Part shown: positions 17,300 through 25,763 of the stretch, in pieces | Position numbering within the stretch: position 1 is the first letter of the stretch | Layout: each line of letters starts with the position of its first letter | Source of the DNA: Bacillota bacterium | GTDB lineage: Bacteria; Bacillota; Clostridia; Peptostreptococcales; Anaerovoracaceae | Direction of reading: 5' to 3' | Assembly: GCA_022790955.1 (NCBI GenBank) | Contig: JAAVYD010000060.1 | Coordinates: 1 to 55,649, forward strand | Length of the DNA stretch: 55,649 nucleotides | Translations under genes and position numbers: made by a program | The notes under the pieces: model-generated | What the model saw: only the letters and a program-made list of their open reading frames with translations | Told to the model about the DNA's origin: nothing | The model's database searches: none

Positions 17300-17851
17300 A
17301 TGAGAGATAATAATTCTAATAAAAAATCAAAAATGAATGAAAAACATTATTCTTTAGAACATGTGATTCATCCATGGAATCCTATATTTAATGAAAATTC
17401 AAAAATTCTTATTTTAGGAAGTTTTCCTTCTCCCAAATCCAGGCTAAACGGTTTTTACTATGGTCATCCTCAAAACATATTCTGGGATACTATTGCAAAA
17501 ATTTTAAACGTACCCGCTCCAGCTTCAGATGCAAAATCAAAAACAGAATTTTTACTGAAAAACAAAATAGCTATCTGGGATACCATCGGAGAATGCGACA
17601 TAAAAGGAGCTGAAGATTCCAGCATAAGGAACCCAAAGCCAAATGATATAAAAAAAATTATAGATTCAAGCAATATAAAAGCAATATTTACAACAGGAAA
17701 AAAATCAACAGAACTTTATAATAAACTCTGCTTCAAAACAACAGGAATAGAATGCATCTATCTTCCCTCCACCAGCCCGGCAAACAGAGCTCAGCAAAAG
17801 AAAGAATCATATTTAGAACAATGGAAAAAGATCTTAGAGTATCTTAATTAA
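17300..17851 (+). CDS. Hypoxanthine-DNA glycosylase (uracil-DNA glycosylase superfamily)
   Basis: Base-excision repair enzyme of 183 residues, family 6 type, expected to remove deaminated adenine (hypoxanthine) from DNA. Motif A is LGSFPSPKSR followed by GFYYGHPQNIFW; the late motif LPSTSPANRA fits the substrate-clasping loop. The Asn in HPQN occupies the usual catalytic position of this family. An ideal TTTGGAGG site precedes the ATG. The first 12 residues are polar and poorly conserved, so a downstream start (MNEKHYS) is possible. It is alone on the plus strand between parA and the convergent MmcQ gene. Confidence 0.88.
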   Translation: MRDNNSNKKSKMNEKHYSLEHVIHPWNPIFNENSKILILGSFPSPKSRLNGFYYGHPQNIFWDTIAKILNVPAPASDAKSKTEFLLKNKIAIWDTIGECDIKGAEDSSIRNPKPNDIKKIIDSSNIKAIFTTGKKSTELYNKLCFKTTGIECIYLPSTSPANRAQQKKESYLEQWKKILEYLN

Positions 17852-17904
17852 TTTTAATTAAGATATATTAATAAAAATACTTATATAAAATTCCTGCAAG
17901 ACAT

Positions 17905-17932
17905 CGGCTCAGTTTGTTACAAAACTGAGCCG
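17905..17932. terminator. Shared bidirectional terminator hairpin
   Basis: A perfect 11-bp stem (CGGCTCAGTTT with its complement) closes a six-base loop between two convergent genes. Flanks are T/A-rich rather than a clean T-run, so efficiency is uncertain. Confidence 0.7.
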
Positions 17933-17971
17933 CATTATACATTTATATAATATATTTTAATATATTGATAT

Positions 17972-18343
17972 TCACTTCTTTACTTTATTTTTACGCGTCG
18001 ATTCATAACTCATATCGATCAGCCACTTTATCGTATCATCATCTACGACGCCATCCAAAATAACCGTTATCCAATTCTTCTTATTCATATGATACGCAGG
18101 ATAAAAACCCTTCTCATATAAAAGAGAATTAACAAGCAAAGGATCACACTTAATATTAAGTATATCTATTATTCTTTCTCCCTCTAAACCCAATTTACTT
18201 TCCGAAATATCCATTATAATCGCAAACCATTTTCGATTGCTTCGATGCCTGTATACAACATAATTCGGAGATTTCATCCAGGGATAATCGCCATATACAC
18301 TATACTCTTCAGATATAAATTCCATAAGCTGCTCTCTGTCCAT
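17972..18343 (-). CDS. MmcQ/YjbR family protein
   Basis: Small protein of 123 residues with the CyaY-like fold of the MmcQ/YjbR family. Typical pieces are FAIIMDISESKLGL, the KCDPLLVNSLL segment, and FYPAYHMNKKNWITVIL, the family's best-conserved motif. Members are thought to bind DNA but no clear cellular job is established. AAGGAG lies 13-14 bases before the ATG, rather far. It is monocistronic, and 84 bases upstream of its start codon the DnaA-box cluster begins, so its promoter overlaps a DnaA-binding region. Confidence 0.85.
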   Translation of the reverse strand: MDREQLMEFISEEYSVYGDYPWMKSPNYVVYRHRSNRKWFAIIMDISESKLGLEGERIIDILNIKCDPLLVNSLLYEKGFYPAYHMNKKNWITVILDGVVDDDTIKWLIDMSYESTRKNKVKK

Positions 18344-18426
18344 TGCCGCTTCATTACTCCTTTTTAAGTCCGATCAATTTCAATATATATTAATATAACA
18401 TATCAAACAATATACATCAATCAAAC

Positions 18427-18663
18427 TTATCCACCGACAACCTATCATACTATCAAGTTTATCCACATATGCATAAATATTATCCACATTTTTCAACACT
18501 TTATCCACATGTCAAAAATCCCGTAAAATCATTGCAATTACTTGCTTTTACCACTATACACAAATTATATCCACATAAGTTATCCACAGATTCTTAATAA
18601 GATTATACATACAAAAAACGGCTGTATTACTAAGTTATGAGGATTTTACGCAGGTTATCCACA
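18427..18663. promoter_or_regulatory. DnaA-box cluster outside oriC
   Basis: Five perfect TTATCCACA boxes, all in the same orientation, at 18459, 18480, 18501, 18580 and 18655. The first three are spaced exactly 21 bases apart. Near-matches lie at 18427 (TTATCCACC), 18553 (CTATACACA) and 18567 (ATATCCACA). The cluster is about 14 kb from dnaA, between the MmcQ gene and noc, and holds no gene. Such clusters elsewhere titrate DnaA or regulate initiation; here that is inference. Confidence 0.9.
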
Positions 18664-18753
18664 GATACACGATTTTACCGCTTACAAAATGCTAAACATA
18701 TTTTATAAAAAAGTTTACACAAATAAAAATCTGATAAAATTCAAAAAAATACA

Positions 18754-18788
18754 GCGGAATACATAGGCTTAAAAACACTGTATTCCGC
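18754..18788 (-). terminator. noc terminator
   Basis: GCGGAATACA (18754-18763) pairs with 18779-18788; leftward the stem is followed by TGTATTTTTTT. It lies about 165 bases after the noc stop. The intervening DNA has no gene. Confidence 0.8.
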
Positions 18789-18951
18789 CTTAATTTATAG
18801 GAGGTTTGCTTGAAGACCAAAATTAATTTTTAGCTTTAAGTATTATTTTTCTATTTTTCAAAAATAATATAACAAAGTTATAATCTAATAAAATTATGCA
18901 GCAATTTCGGCAGTAACGCTGCGTTTTAATTAAAATCACTTTATATAAATA

Positions 18952-19782
18952 TTATGTAATAGCAATGTTTTCTATTTTGTTTCCTTGTTTTTTTCCGTTT
19001 TTAGGTATCACTATACGCACTTCCACATAATCATCTTTTTCATCCTGGAAAAACTTTGCGTTTTTTTCGGCATCATTTATACACGCAAATGCTTTTCTCA
19101 AGGTATTTACATATAATTTATAATTAATATAACGTATCCTTTCTTTAGAGTTGACCTCTTTTTCCCGTTTAAGTAAAATATCTTTTATAAGTTTTTCGCT
19201 CTGTGTTACGTTCAGATTGTTCTGAAGGATTCTCTGGAGCACTTTACGCCTTAAATCATCATCATCAATTCTGAGCAAAGCTCTGGCATGACGTTCAGAC
19301 ATCCTGTTTTCCGAAAGAATAAGCTGAATATCTTCCGGTAAATTTAAAAGACGCAGTTTATTGGATATAGTAGACTGCTGTTTTCCTACCTTTCGGGCAA
19401 TATCCGTCTGAGTAAGAGAATACTCATTCATAAGTCTTTTATAAGCATTAGCTTCTTCTATATATGACAAATCAGAACGCTGAACATTTTCAATAATAGC
19501 AATTAAAGCCGCTTCTTCCACCGAAGCATCCCGAACTATGGCAGGAACATTCTTCATGCCAATCTTAATCGCAGCCCGCAAACGCCGTTCTCCGGCAATA
19601 AGCAAATATGAATCTTTATCAGCCTTTTTAACGATCAAAGGCTGAATTATCCCGAATTCTCTTATAGAATCACATAATTCATCTAATTGATCATTTTCAA
19701 ATTTCTTTCTGGGCTGATTAGGATTCGGTTTTATGGATCCTACCGGAAGCAAAACCGGATCACCCTTACGATTAATAAACAT
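18952..19782 (-). CDS. noc: Nucleoid occlusion protein Noc (ParB paralogue)
   Basis: ParB-family CTPase of 276 residues. It carries IKPNPNQPRKKFENDQL, LLIAGERRLRAAIKIG, LTQTDIARKVGKQQSTISNKLRLLNLP and NRMSERHARALL, in ParB order. It lacks the GLGRGLNALF ParA-contact segment of the true parB at 15259. Position just past rsmG matches noc of Bacillus, where it binds its own sites and blocks division over the nucleoid. Noc DNA-binding specificity depends on two helix residues; here KQQSTISN is seen where ParB has KSRPYITN, supporting a different site. GGAAGGAGG precedes the ATG. No ATTTCCCGGGAAAT site was noticed in the window. Confidence 0.88.
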   Translation of the reverse strand: MFINRKGDPVLLPVGSIKPNPNQPRKKFENDQLDELCDSIREFGIIQPLIVKKADKDSYLLIAGERRLRAAIKIGMKNVPAIVRDASVEEAALIAIIENVQRSDLSYIEEANAYKRLMNEYSLTQTDIARKVGKQQSTISNKLRLLNLPEDIQLILSENRMSERHARALLRIDDDDLRRKVLQRILQNNLNVTQSEKLIKDILLKREKEVNSKERIRYINYKLYVNTLRKAFACINDAEKNAKFFQDEKDDYVEVRIVIPKNGKKQGNKIENIAIT

Positions 19783-19979
19783 TTGACTTCCTCCTTCCCT
19801 AAATTGAATATTACATTAGTTATGCCCGATAATGGGATGAAACCATTCACCATATTTCGATATATATTTACAAAATTATCGCTTAGATGGAAATTAATTT
19901 ATAACGATATGGAAAATATTATAGACATAAGACTGATTTACTAATAGAATCAATCTTATAAGATACACGGAGATATGAA

Positions 19980-20522
19980 ATGATAGCATTCTACGCTAAA
20001 ACAATAAACAATATTGATGATAAAGAACAATTTCAAAATTTGTATAATAAGTATAACAAAAATATGTTAGCTGTCGCTAATTATATATTAAAATCAAACG
20101 CATTGGCTGAAGAAGCTGTTCAACAATCATGGCTCAATATAATAAATAATTTTGACAAGGTAAGCAAAATCCCACAGGATTCTGTTGGAGGTTATATAAT
20201 TACAACAGTAAAAAATGTTTCTTATAACATATATAAAAAAGAACATTTCTGCGAGCCTCTCGAAGAAAGTTTTTTAGAAAATAAAGCTGTTACATATAAC
20301 GAAGATACATCTCAATTTGAATATCTTGTCGAAATTATAAGAGCCCTGCCTTTAAAATACAGACAGATATTAGAACTTAAATTTGTAATGGAATGGAAAA
20401 ACGAAGATATCGCTAAATATTTAAATATGAATGTATCTACTGTTTCTACCAGAATACAAAGAGGACGAAATCTATTAATTAATATATTAAAAGAGGAAGG
20501 TATAATCAATAAAAAGGATTAA
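19980..20522 (+). CDS. ECF-type RNA polymerase sigma factor
   Basis: Sigma-70 family, extracytoplasmic-function group, 180 residues. Region 2 (about 20-95) includes EEAVQQSWLNIINNFD and YIITTVKNVSYNIYKKE; region 4 (about 115-170) ends in ALPLKYRQILELKFV and the helix-turn-helix NEDIAKYLNMNVSTVSTRIQRGR. GGAG lies eight bases before the ATG. It is followed by a 62-codon ORF that looks like the cytosolic head of an anti-sigma factor, so this was probably a sigma/anti-sigma operon. It is divergent from noc and the base composition is very AT-rich. Confidence 0.88.
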   Translation: MIAFYAKTINNIDDKEQFQNLYNKYNKNMLAVANYILKSNALAEEAVQQSWLNIINNFDKVSKIPQDSVGGYIITTVKNVSYNIYKKEHFCEPLEESFLENKAVTYNEDTSQFEYLVEIIRALPLKYRQILELKFVMEWKNEDIAKYLNMNVSTVSTRIQRGRNLLINILKEEGIINKKD

Positions 20523-20648
20523 ACTGTTTTTTATAAATTTCTGTAAATTATACTTATAATATGCTGATTTTAAATCATCCTTATATCATCAAAATAATAT
20601 TTTCTTAATTAATTTATAAATTATAATATATATTTAAGGAAGGTAAAA

Positions 20649-20837
20649 ATGAATTTAGATGAATTTGACAATATGCTGAAATATGCTTTAATGGAAGCCA
20701 ACAACCGTGATTATTTAAAAGGATTTGTTGCAAATAATGATGTAATTACAGAATTTTCTAATAATTTTAATAAAATAATAAAGAAAATGCTTAAAAACCC
20801 ATTTAAGTATGCGAAAAAAATATCAAAATCTATATAA
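20649..20837 (+). CDS. Short, probably truncated anti-sigma factor
   Basis: A 62-residue protein beginning MNLDEFDNMLKYALMEANNRDY and ending NPFKYAKKISKSI. This resembles, from memory, the N-terminal cytosolic part of anti-sigma factors that follow ECF sigma genes in clostridia, in which a membrane helix and an extracytoplasmic domain come next. Here a TAA stops it just before the expected helix. AAGGAAGG precedes the ATG. It is either a truncated remnant or a genuinely soluble minimal anti-sigma factor. If remnant, the sigma factor may be free of control. Confidence 0.6.
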   Translation: MNLDEFDNMLKYALMEANNRDYLKGFVANNDVITEFSNNFNKIIKKMLKNPFKYAKKISKSI

Positions 20838-21042
20838 TATATAGAAAAATAAATGTGTCTATTTTATGACAAAATCATTCATTAAACTGATATCCTAAAA
20901 ATATATTATAAATATTTATGAAATTTGATTTTGAAAAGAAAATAAACAAAAAATATTTGAAAATATGAGATAAAACTCTATTCTGAATTGTTATTAATAT
21001 GAGGAGAAAAACCTCAATATATTTAAAGAAAGGAGGAATATT

Positions 21043-21153
21043 ATAAAAAGGATAAGCATAATCGTTGCTTTATTTGTGTCCATGCTTTCCGCTGCTGTAT
21101 ATATTGACGGAGAACGTATAACTTCCGTCCAATCAAGTTTAAATTATTTATAA
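21043..21153 (+). pseudogene. Tiny signal-peptide-like ORF with ATA instead of ATG
   Basis: A strong AGGAGGA sits six bases before an ATA codon that opens 36 sense codons to a TAA at 21151. The product, KRISIIVALFVSMLSAAVY then IDGERITSVQSSLNYL, has a basic start and a hydrophobic core like a signal peptide. No ATG, GTG or TTG start is placed correctly. Either the original ATG mutated to ATA, or a rare start is used, or the ORF is chance. It follows the sigma/anti-sigma pair by about 200 bases. Confidence 0.4.
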
Positions 21154-21576
21154 ACTACAATGTATTGTTCTGTTTATATTGCTTATAATTTATCAACTGT
21201 AAAAATCTCGTTATCATCACCCTTTAGAATCAAAAAAATCATCTAAAGATTTATAATATACAGATACTCAGATTTCATCAGTATTCATAAAATATTGAGT
21301 ATAATATTTTAGTCTATATGCTTTACTGATTTTAATAAATATAAGTCAATAAACCGACAATGCAATATAAATATAAATTACAGTATTAACGGAGTGCTCC
21401 AATTTAAGCAATGGGCACGCACTTATAGCCTTTGTTAATAAAAGTTATTATTAACCGGTAAAATCTGTATTACCTATAAAGCGGCTGACTGTATCCCCAT
21501 TATAGTTAGTCATATTATATAAATATTGCTATGATTCCGGTAATGACGCTATTAGTAAAAAAGCTATAATGCACAG
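21154..21576. other. Gene-free AT-rich stretch
   Basis: No ORF with a ribosome binding site and no strong hairpin were recognised. It may be the eroded remainder of the sigma-factor operon: the 1.1 kb from 20838 to 21953 is where an anti-sigma C-terminus and target genes would be expected. Confidence 0.4.
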
Positions 21577-21666
21577 GCAGATAATATCCATATTTACAAC
21601 AAATCAGCTTCCCAAACTAATAATAAATATGGAAATCACGATTAATTTTTATCGTGTTTTATCTGC
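21577..21666. ncRNA. Candidate structured RNA with three-way junction shape
   Basis: Nested complementary arms: GCAGATAA (21577-21584) with TTATCTGC (21659-21666); TCCATATTTA (21587-21596) with its exact complement at 21624-21633; and CACGAT (21637-21642) with ATCGTG (21651-21656). All three pairings fit together as one closing stem and two internal hairpins. I recognise no known riboswitch class. It lies about 290 bases before the membrane protein gene at 21954; the 21667-21953 part is AT-rich without a gene. Confidence 0.35.
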
Positions 21667-21953
21667 TGAAAAATTTTGTGTTAATGAACGATATTTTTGA
21701 CGCAAAATTTATCTACATAATTTTTGTGCGGTAATTTGTAAAATAATTTTATAAAACGGGGTTATATAAAATTAATCAAATAACGCCATTTCATGCAGAA
21801 CGAAACAAAGCATACTTTACGTTAATCGCACATTAATATTGTAATCAGGCAATTTTTAAATTGCATAATTAATCGCTGCAGTTTAAATTTTACCGTCAAT
21901 TCGGATATAATTTTTAAACGTATTAAAATCTTAACATCAGAAAAGGATATAAA

Positions 21954-22403
21954 ATGAAACTTGTAACTTTAAATTCTATAATATGCACAGCTTTTATTAT
22001 AACGGCTGCGCAGGTTCATGGATTATTGTACAATTCATTTTCGGCAGAATACAGCACTTTAACAGCATCATTTCTATCATTATTAATGCTTTCTTCAGGC
22101 ATCAGTATGATATCTGCCATTTATATTTATCAGATCATTGCAATGGCTAAAAACCATTTCATCCGCGCAAATAATTTTATATTTGTACTGATGATAATAT
22201 CCTTTATTATGACGATCTATCCTTTATTAAATACAATTTTTGATATAAGGATGATAGATAAAATATATCAAATAACAAGATTATACATTTTTTCAGACAC
22301 ACCGAGCATGTATATTTCACTATTATTTGTTTTTCTTTTTCTGGCTCAGCTGTACGTACAGTTTCAAAAAGATGTATACGATGAAAATTATCCGAAAAAT
22401 TAA
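21954..22403 (+). CDS. Small multi-pass membrane protein, unknown function
   Basis: A 149-residue very hydrophobic protein with about four membrane helices (near 5-25, 38-62, 75-95 and 118-138) and a short charged tail (VQFQKDVYDENYPKN). I recognise no family. AAAAGGATATAAA precedes the ATG, and a strong bidirectional terminator follows at 22449-22482, so it is its own transcription unit on the plus strand, opposite to the rsmG operon. Confidence 0.7.
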   Translation: MKLVTLNSIICTAFIITAAQVHGLLYNSFSAEYSTLTASFLSLLMLSSGISMISAIYIYQIIAMAKNHFIRANNFIFVLMIISFIMTIYPLLNTIFDIRMIDKIYQITRLYIFSDTPSMYISLLFVFLFLAQLYVQFQKDVYDENYPKN

Positions 22404-22448
22404 AATTATTTTTAATTAAATAATATCACAATCCTTATTACACATTTA

Positions 22449-22482
22449 AAAGCAGCAGATTGGACGAAAAATCTGCTGCTTT
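22449..22482. terminator. Strong bidirectional terminator
   Basis: Perfect 13-bp stem (22449-22461 with 22470-22482), eight-base loop, T-rich on both outward sides (TTTTGTT rightward, TTTTAAATG leftward). It serves the membrane-protein gene and probably the leftward rsmG operon. Confidence 0.9.
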
Positions 22483-22558
22483 TGTTAAACTGATTTATAA
22501 AACAATAGTTTATAAATATTTTATATCTTATATAATCATTATCATAAATTTACTTTGA

Positions 22559-23266
22559 TTATAACGGCTGCTTTATTGGCGTTCCTGCTTTTCTCGGATA
22601 TGCTTTCGGCGTATTTTTTTCCTTATTAATATAAATTATCTTATGAGAAACTCCGTATTCTTTCATGCCGGCATCGCATATTTCAGCAATTTTTCCTCCG
22701 AGAAGAAACAAAGCCCGCTTTGCTTCCTCGGCTTCTCTATCCGCATCTGGTCCTTTATAAGCTATAAGCCAGCCTTCTTTTTTAATAAAAGGCAGACAAT
22801 ATTCAGAGAGAACAGACATTTTGGACACGGCTCTGGACACGCAGGCGTCAAATTGCTCTCTATACTCCTTTTTTCTCGCCATCTCCTCCGCTCTGCCATG
22901 CACGGCTTTTACATTATTAATACCAAGCGTATCTATAATTTCATTTATTATCTTAATTCTCTTATTTAGTGAATCCATAAGCAAAAATTCTTTATCTGGA
23001 GAAACTATTGCAAGAGGAAGTCCGGGAAAACCCGCTCCGGTCCCCACGTCTATTACACTGCCCGCTTTTTTATACCTTTCATCTCCCGCGCAGCAAAGAG
23101 AATCAATAAAATGCTTTACTATAAATTCATCTCTATCTGTTATAGCAGTCATATTCACTTTCTCATTCCACTCAAGAATAAGATCCATATATTTTTCAAA
23201 TTTATCTATTGTTTCCTGGCTGTTGTCAAGATTAAAGATCGCAAGAGCGTTTTTAAGTCTTTCCAT
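22559..23266 (-). CDS. rsmG: 16S rRNA m7G527 methyltransferase RsmG (GidB)
   Basis: SAM-dependent methyltransferase of 235 residues acting on G527 of 16S rRNA. EKVNMTAITDRDEFIVKHFIDSL, the SAM-binding VIDVGTGAGFPGLPLAI and SRAVSKMSVLSEYCLPFIKKEG are classical. I start it at the ATG at 23266 with GAGGT seven bases upstream; a TTG four codons earlier lacks a site. It is last in the rpmH-to-rsmG series, separated from mnmG by an acetyltransferase gene inserted between them. The C-terminal tail is basic. Confidence 0.95.
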   Translation of the reverse strand: MERLKNALAIFNLDNSQETIDKFEKYMDLILEWNEKVNMTAITDRDEFIVKHFIDSLCCAGDERYKKAGSVIDVGTGAGFPGLPLAIVSPDKEFLLMDSLNKRIKIINEIIDTLGINNVKAVHGRAEEMARKKEYREQFDACVSRAVSKMSVLSEYCLPFIKKEGWLIAYKGPDADREAEEAKRALFLLGGKIAEICDAGMKEYGVSHKIIYINKEKNTPKAYPRKAGTPIKQPL

Positions 23267-23318
23267 AAAATACCTCAAATTAAAATTATAGATATTCTCT
23301 ATAATATGCTTTATAAAA

Positions 23319-23837
23319 TCATTGATCGAATAATTGAAAGTTATTTAGATTTTCCCATATGAGTTTTTCCGATTGAGATTCGGATCCGCTAAAATAATCC
23401 TTAAAATATTTATAATGGGAAGCGCCCAAACTTACATAAATATCCCTTGCCACGTTATTTCCTTTTACAATGGATACGCTCATTCTTTTAAATCCGTTTC
23501 TCAGAGCAAAATTACCTGATGAAGCTATGAGTTTTGTGCCGACGCCCTTTCCCCTTGCCCGTTCTGCTACATGGAGAGAATCCAGATACCAGCAGTTTTC
23601 CTCCTGCTCGTCCCTGCACGAAGCAGCAAATCCTAAAAACTGATTTTTTTCATAGGCAACAAATATCTTATTATTTTTATCATTCAAATATTCATTCCAC
23701 TTTTTTACGGCGTATTCCGATGTCAAAGAGTTTAGATATTTTTCTGATAACAAATTTTTATAAGTGTCCTTATGATTTTTTACGTAGATATCTGCAATAT
23801 TTTCTATATCATCTTTACTTGCATTTATTATATTCAT
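23319..23837 (-). CDS. GNAT-family N-acetyltransferase
   Basis: Acetyl-CoA-dependent acyltransferase of 172 residues; substrate unknown. Motif A is seen as LHVAERARGKGVGTKLIASS (R/Q-x-x-G-x-G/A signature), preceded by the strand GFAASCRDEQEENCWYLDSL, and the C-terminal NNVARDIYVSLGASHY supplies the usual Tyr that contacts CoA. AAAGGAAAAAG precedes the ATG. It lies between mnmG and rsmG, in the same orientation with small gaps, and is probably an insertion into the conserved mnmG-rsmG pair. Confidence 0.87.
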   Translation of the reverse strand: MNIINASKDDIENIADIYVKNHKDTYKNLLSEKYLNSLTSEYAVKKWNEYLNDKNNKIFVAYEKNQFLGFAASCRDEQEENCWYLDSLHVAERARGKGVGTKLIASSGNFALRNGFKRMSVSIVKGNNVARDIYVSLGASHYKYFKDYFSGSESQSEKLIWENLNNFQLFDQ

Positions 23838-23855
23838 AATACTTTTTCCTTTTGA

Positions 23856-25745
23856 TTATAAATTATATTTTCCACCGTGTCTCATCCTCTCAAGATGAAC
23901 TAACAGCACGTTTATATCAGCCGGAGAAATTCCCGATATCCTGGAAGCCTGTCCTACCGAATCCGGTTTAAACGCATTCAGCTTTTCTCTCGCTTCAAGG
24001 CGCAGACCTTCAAGTTCCATATAATTTATATCCTTAGGAAGCCTGCGGCTTTCGAGCTTTTTAAATTTCTCAATTTGTTTAAGCTGTTTAGCGATGTATC
24101 CTTCGTATTTGATATTCACATGAACCTGAACCCTACTGTGATAAGAAATCTGCGGGCGTTCATTATCTATTTCTACCAGATTATCATAAGTTACCTGCGG
24201 TCTTTTCAAAAGGGACGCCAGAGTTTCTTTTTTATCTATCGAAGCGCTTCCTATAGATTTAAGGAACGGATTAGCTGTTTCGGGAGAAACGCTCGTATTA
24301 TTAAGGCGAGCGATTTCTTTTTCCGTGTCATTTTTAATATTAATATATCTCTGATATCTTTCTTCTGTGGCAAGTCCGATTTTATAAGACTTTTCCGTAA
24401 GCCTGTCGGCGGCATTATCCTGCCGCAAAAGCAGCCTGTATTCCGCTCTCGACGTCATTATCCTGTACGGCTCGTCTGTCCCCTTTGTCACGAGATCGTC
24501 TATAAGAACTCCGATATAAGCCTCAGAACGGTCGAGAATAAACGGCTCTTCCCCTTTTACCTTGAGGGCGGCGTTAATGCCCGCCATAAGTCCCTGAGCT
24601 GCTGCTTCTTCGTACCCTGAACTGCCGTTCGTCTGACCGGCAAAATACAGATTTTCGATTATCTTGCTTTCAAGGGTCGTTTTAAGGTCTAAAGAATTTA
24701 TGCAATCATATTCTATGGCGTAAGCGGGTCTTACAATCTCAGCGTTTTCCAGACCTGCGATCGAGCGGTAAAACGCCGTCTGCACATCTTCAGGCAGACT
24801 TGAAGACATCCCCTGAATATACATCTCATCTGTAGAAAGCCCTTCCGGCTCTACAAAAAGCTGATGACGTTCTTTATCTTTAAACCTGTCTATCTTTGTT
24901 TCTATCGACGGGCAGTACCTCGGACCGACTCCTTCTATCTCGCCCGTAAATAGAGCTGATCTGTGAAAATTCCTGCGAATTATATCGTGAGTGACTTCAT
25001 TCGTATAAGTCAGCCAGCAGTCTATTTTATTCTCTCCTGTGTTTTCGTTCATAAAAGAAAACGGAACTATATTTTCGTCGCCGTGCTGGACGATCATTTT
25101 ATCGTAATTAAGAGATTTACCGTCTATCCTTGCAGGAGTTCCAGTTTTAAAACGCCTGAGGGGAATGCCTAATTTTTTCAGGCTGTCGGAAAGATATACG
25201 GAAACAGCCATACCGTTAGGACCGCTGTCGTAAGCCGATTCGCCTATAAATATCCTGCCTCCCAAGAAAGTACCGGTAGCTATTATGACGGTTTTAGCAT
25301 TGTAAATCGCGCCGGTTCGCGTAACTATTCCTGACGCTTTACCGTTTTCCATTAAGATCTCCATAACTTCTGCCTGTTTCATATGAAGATTCGGCGTATT
25401 TTCTATCGTCTTTTTCATCTCAGTATGATAAAGCTCTTTATCAGCCTGAGCTCTTAAAGAATGAACGGCAGGACCTTTAGCTGTATTGAGCATTTTACTC
25501 TGGATAAAGGATTTATCTATATTTATTCCCATTTCTCCACCGAGGGCGTCTATTTCCCTTACTAAATGTCCTTTTCCTGTTCCGCCTATGGAAGGATTGC
25601 ACGGCATCATAGCAATGGCTTCCAATGTAATAGAAAGCATCAGCGTGCTTAATCCCATGCGAGCGGGAGCGAGCGCAGCTTCGCAGCCGGCATGTCCCGC
25701 TCCCACTACAACCACATCGTATTCCCCCATTACATAACGTTCCAT
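23856..25745 (-). CDS. mnmG: tRNA uridine-34 carboxymethylaminomethyl synthase subunit MnmG (GidA)
   Basis: FAD protein which, with MnmE, modifies the wobble uridine of several tRNAs. 629 residues, usual length. The Rossmann motif [54 protein letters not shown] FAD loop, and YAIEYDC with its catalytic Cys are present; the C-terminal [18 protein letters not shown] binds MnmE. GGAATGG precedes the ATG. It follows mnmE by 18 bases, so both are expressed together. Confidence 0.97.
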   Translation of the reverse strand: MERYVMGEYDVVVVGAGHAGCEAALAPARMGLSTLMLSITLEAIAMMPCNPSIGGTGKGHLVREIDALGGEMGINIDKSFIQSKMLNTAKGPAVHSLRAQADKELYHTEMKKTIENTPNLHMKQAEVMEILMENGKASGIVTRTGAIYNAKTVIIATGTFLGGRIFIGESAYDSGPNGMAVSVYLSDSLKKLGIPLRRFKTGTPARIDGKSLNYDKMIVQHGDENIVPFSFMNENTGENKIDCWLTYTNEVTHDIIRRNFHRSALFTGEIEGVGPRYCPSIETKIDRFKDKERHQLFVEPEGLSTDEMYIQGMSSSLPEDVQTAFYRSIAGLENAEIVRPAYAIEYDCINSLDLKTTLESKIIENLYFAGQTNGSSGYEEAAAQGLMAGINAALKVKGEEPFILDRSEAYIGVLIDDLVTKGTDEPYRIMTSRAEYRLLLRQDNAADRLTEKSYKIGLATEERYQRYINIKNDTEKEIARLNNTSVSPETANPFLKSIGSASIDKKETLASLLKRPQVTYDNLVEIDNERPQISYHSRVQVHVNIKYEGYIAKQLKQIEKFKKLESRRLPKDINYMELEGLRLEAREKLNAFKPDSVGQASRISGISPADINVLLVHLERMRHGGKYNL

Positions 25746-25763
25746 AATAATTCACCATTCCTT

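Noticed and set aside
18809..18832. Seven-codon TTG-started ORF after AGGAGG downstream of noc
   Set aside because: Too short and isolated; probably chance.
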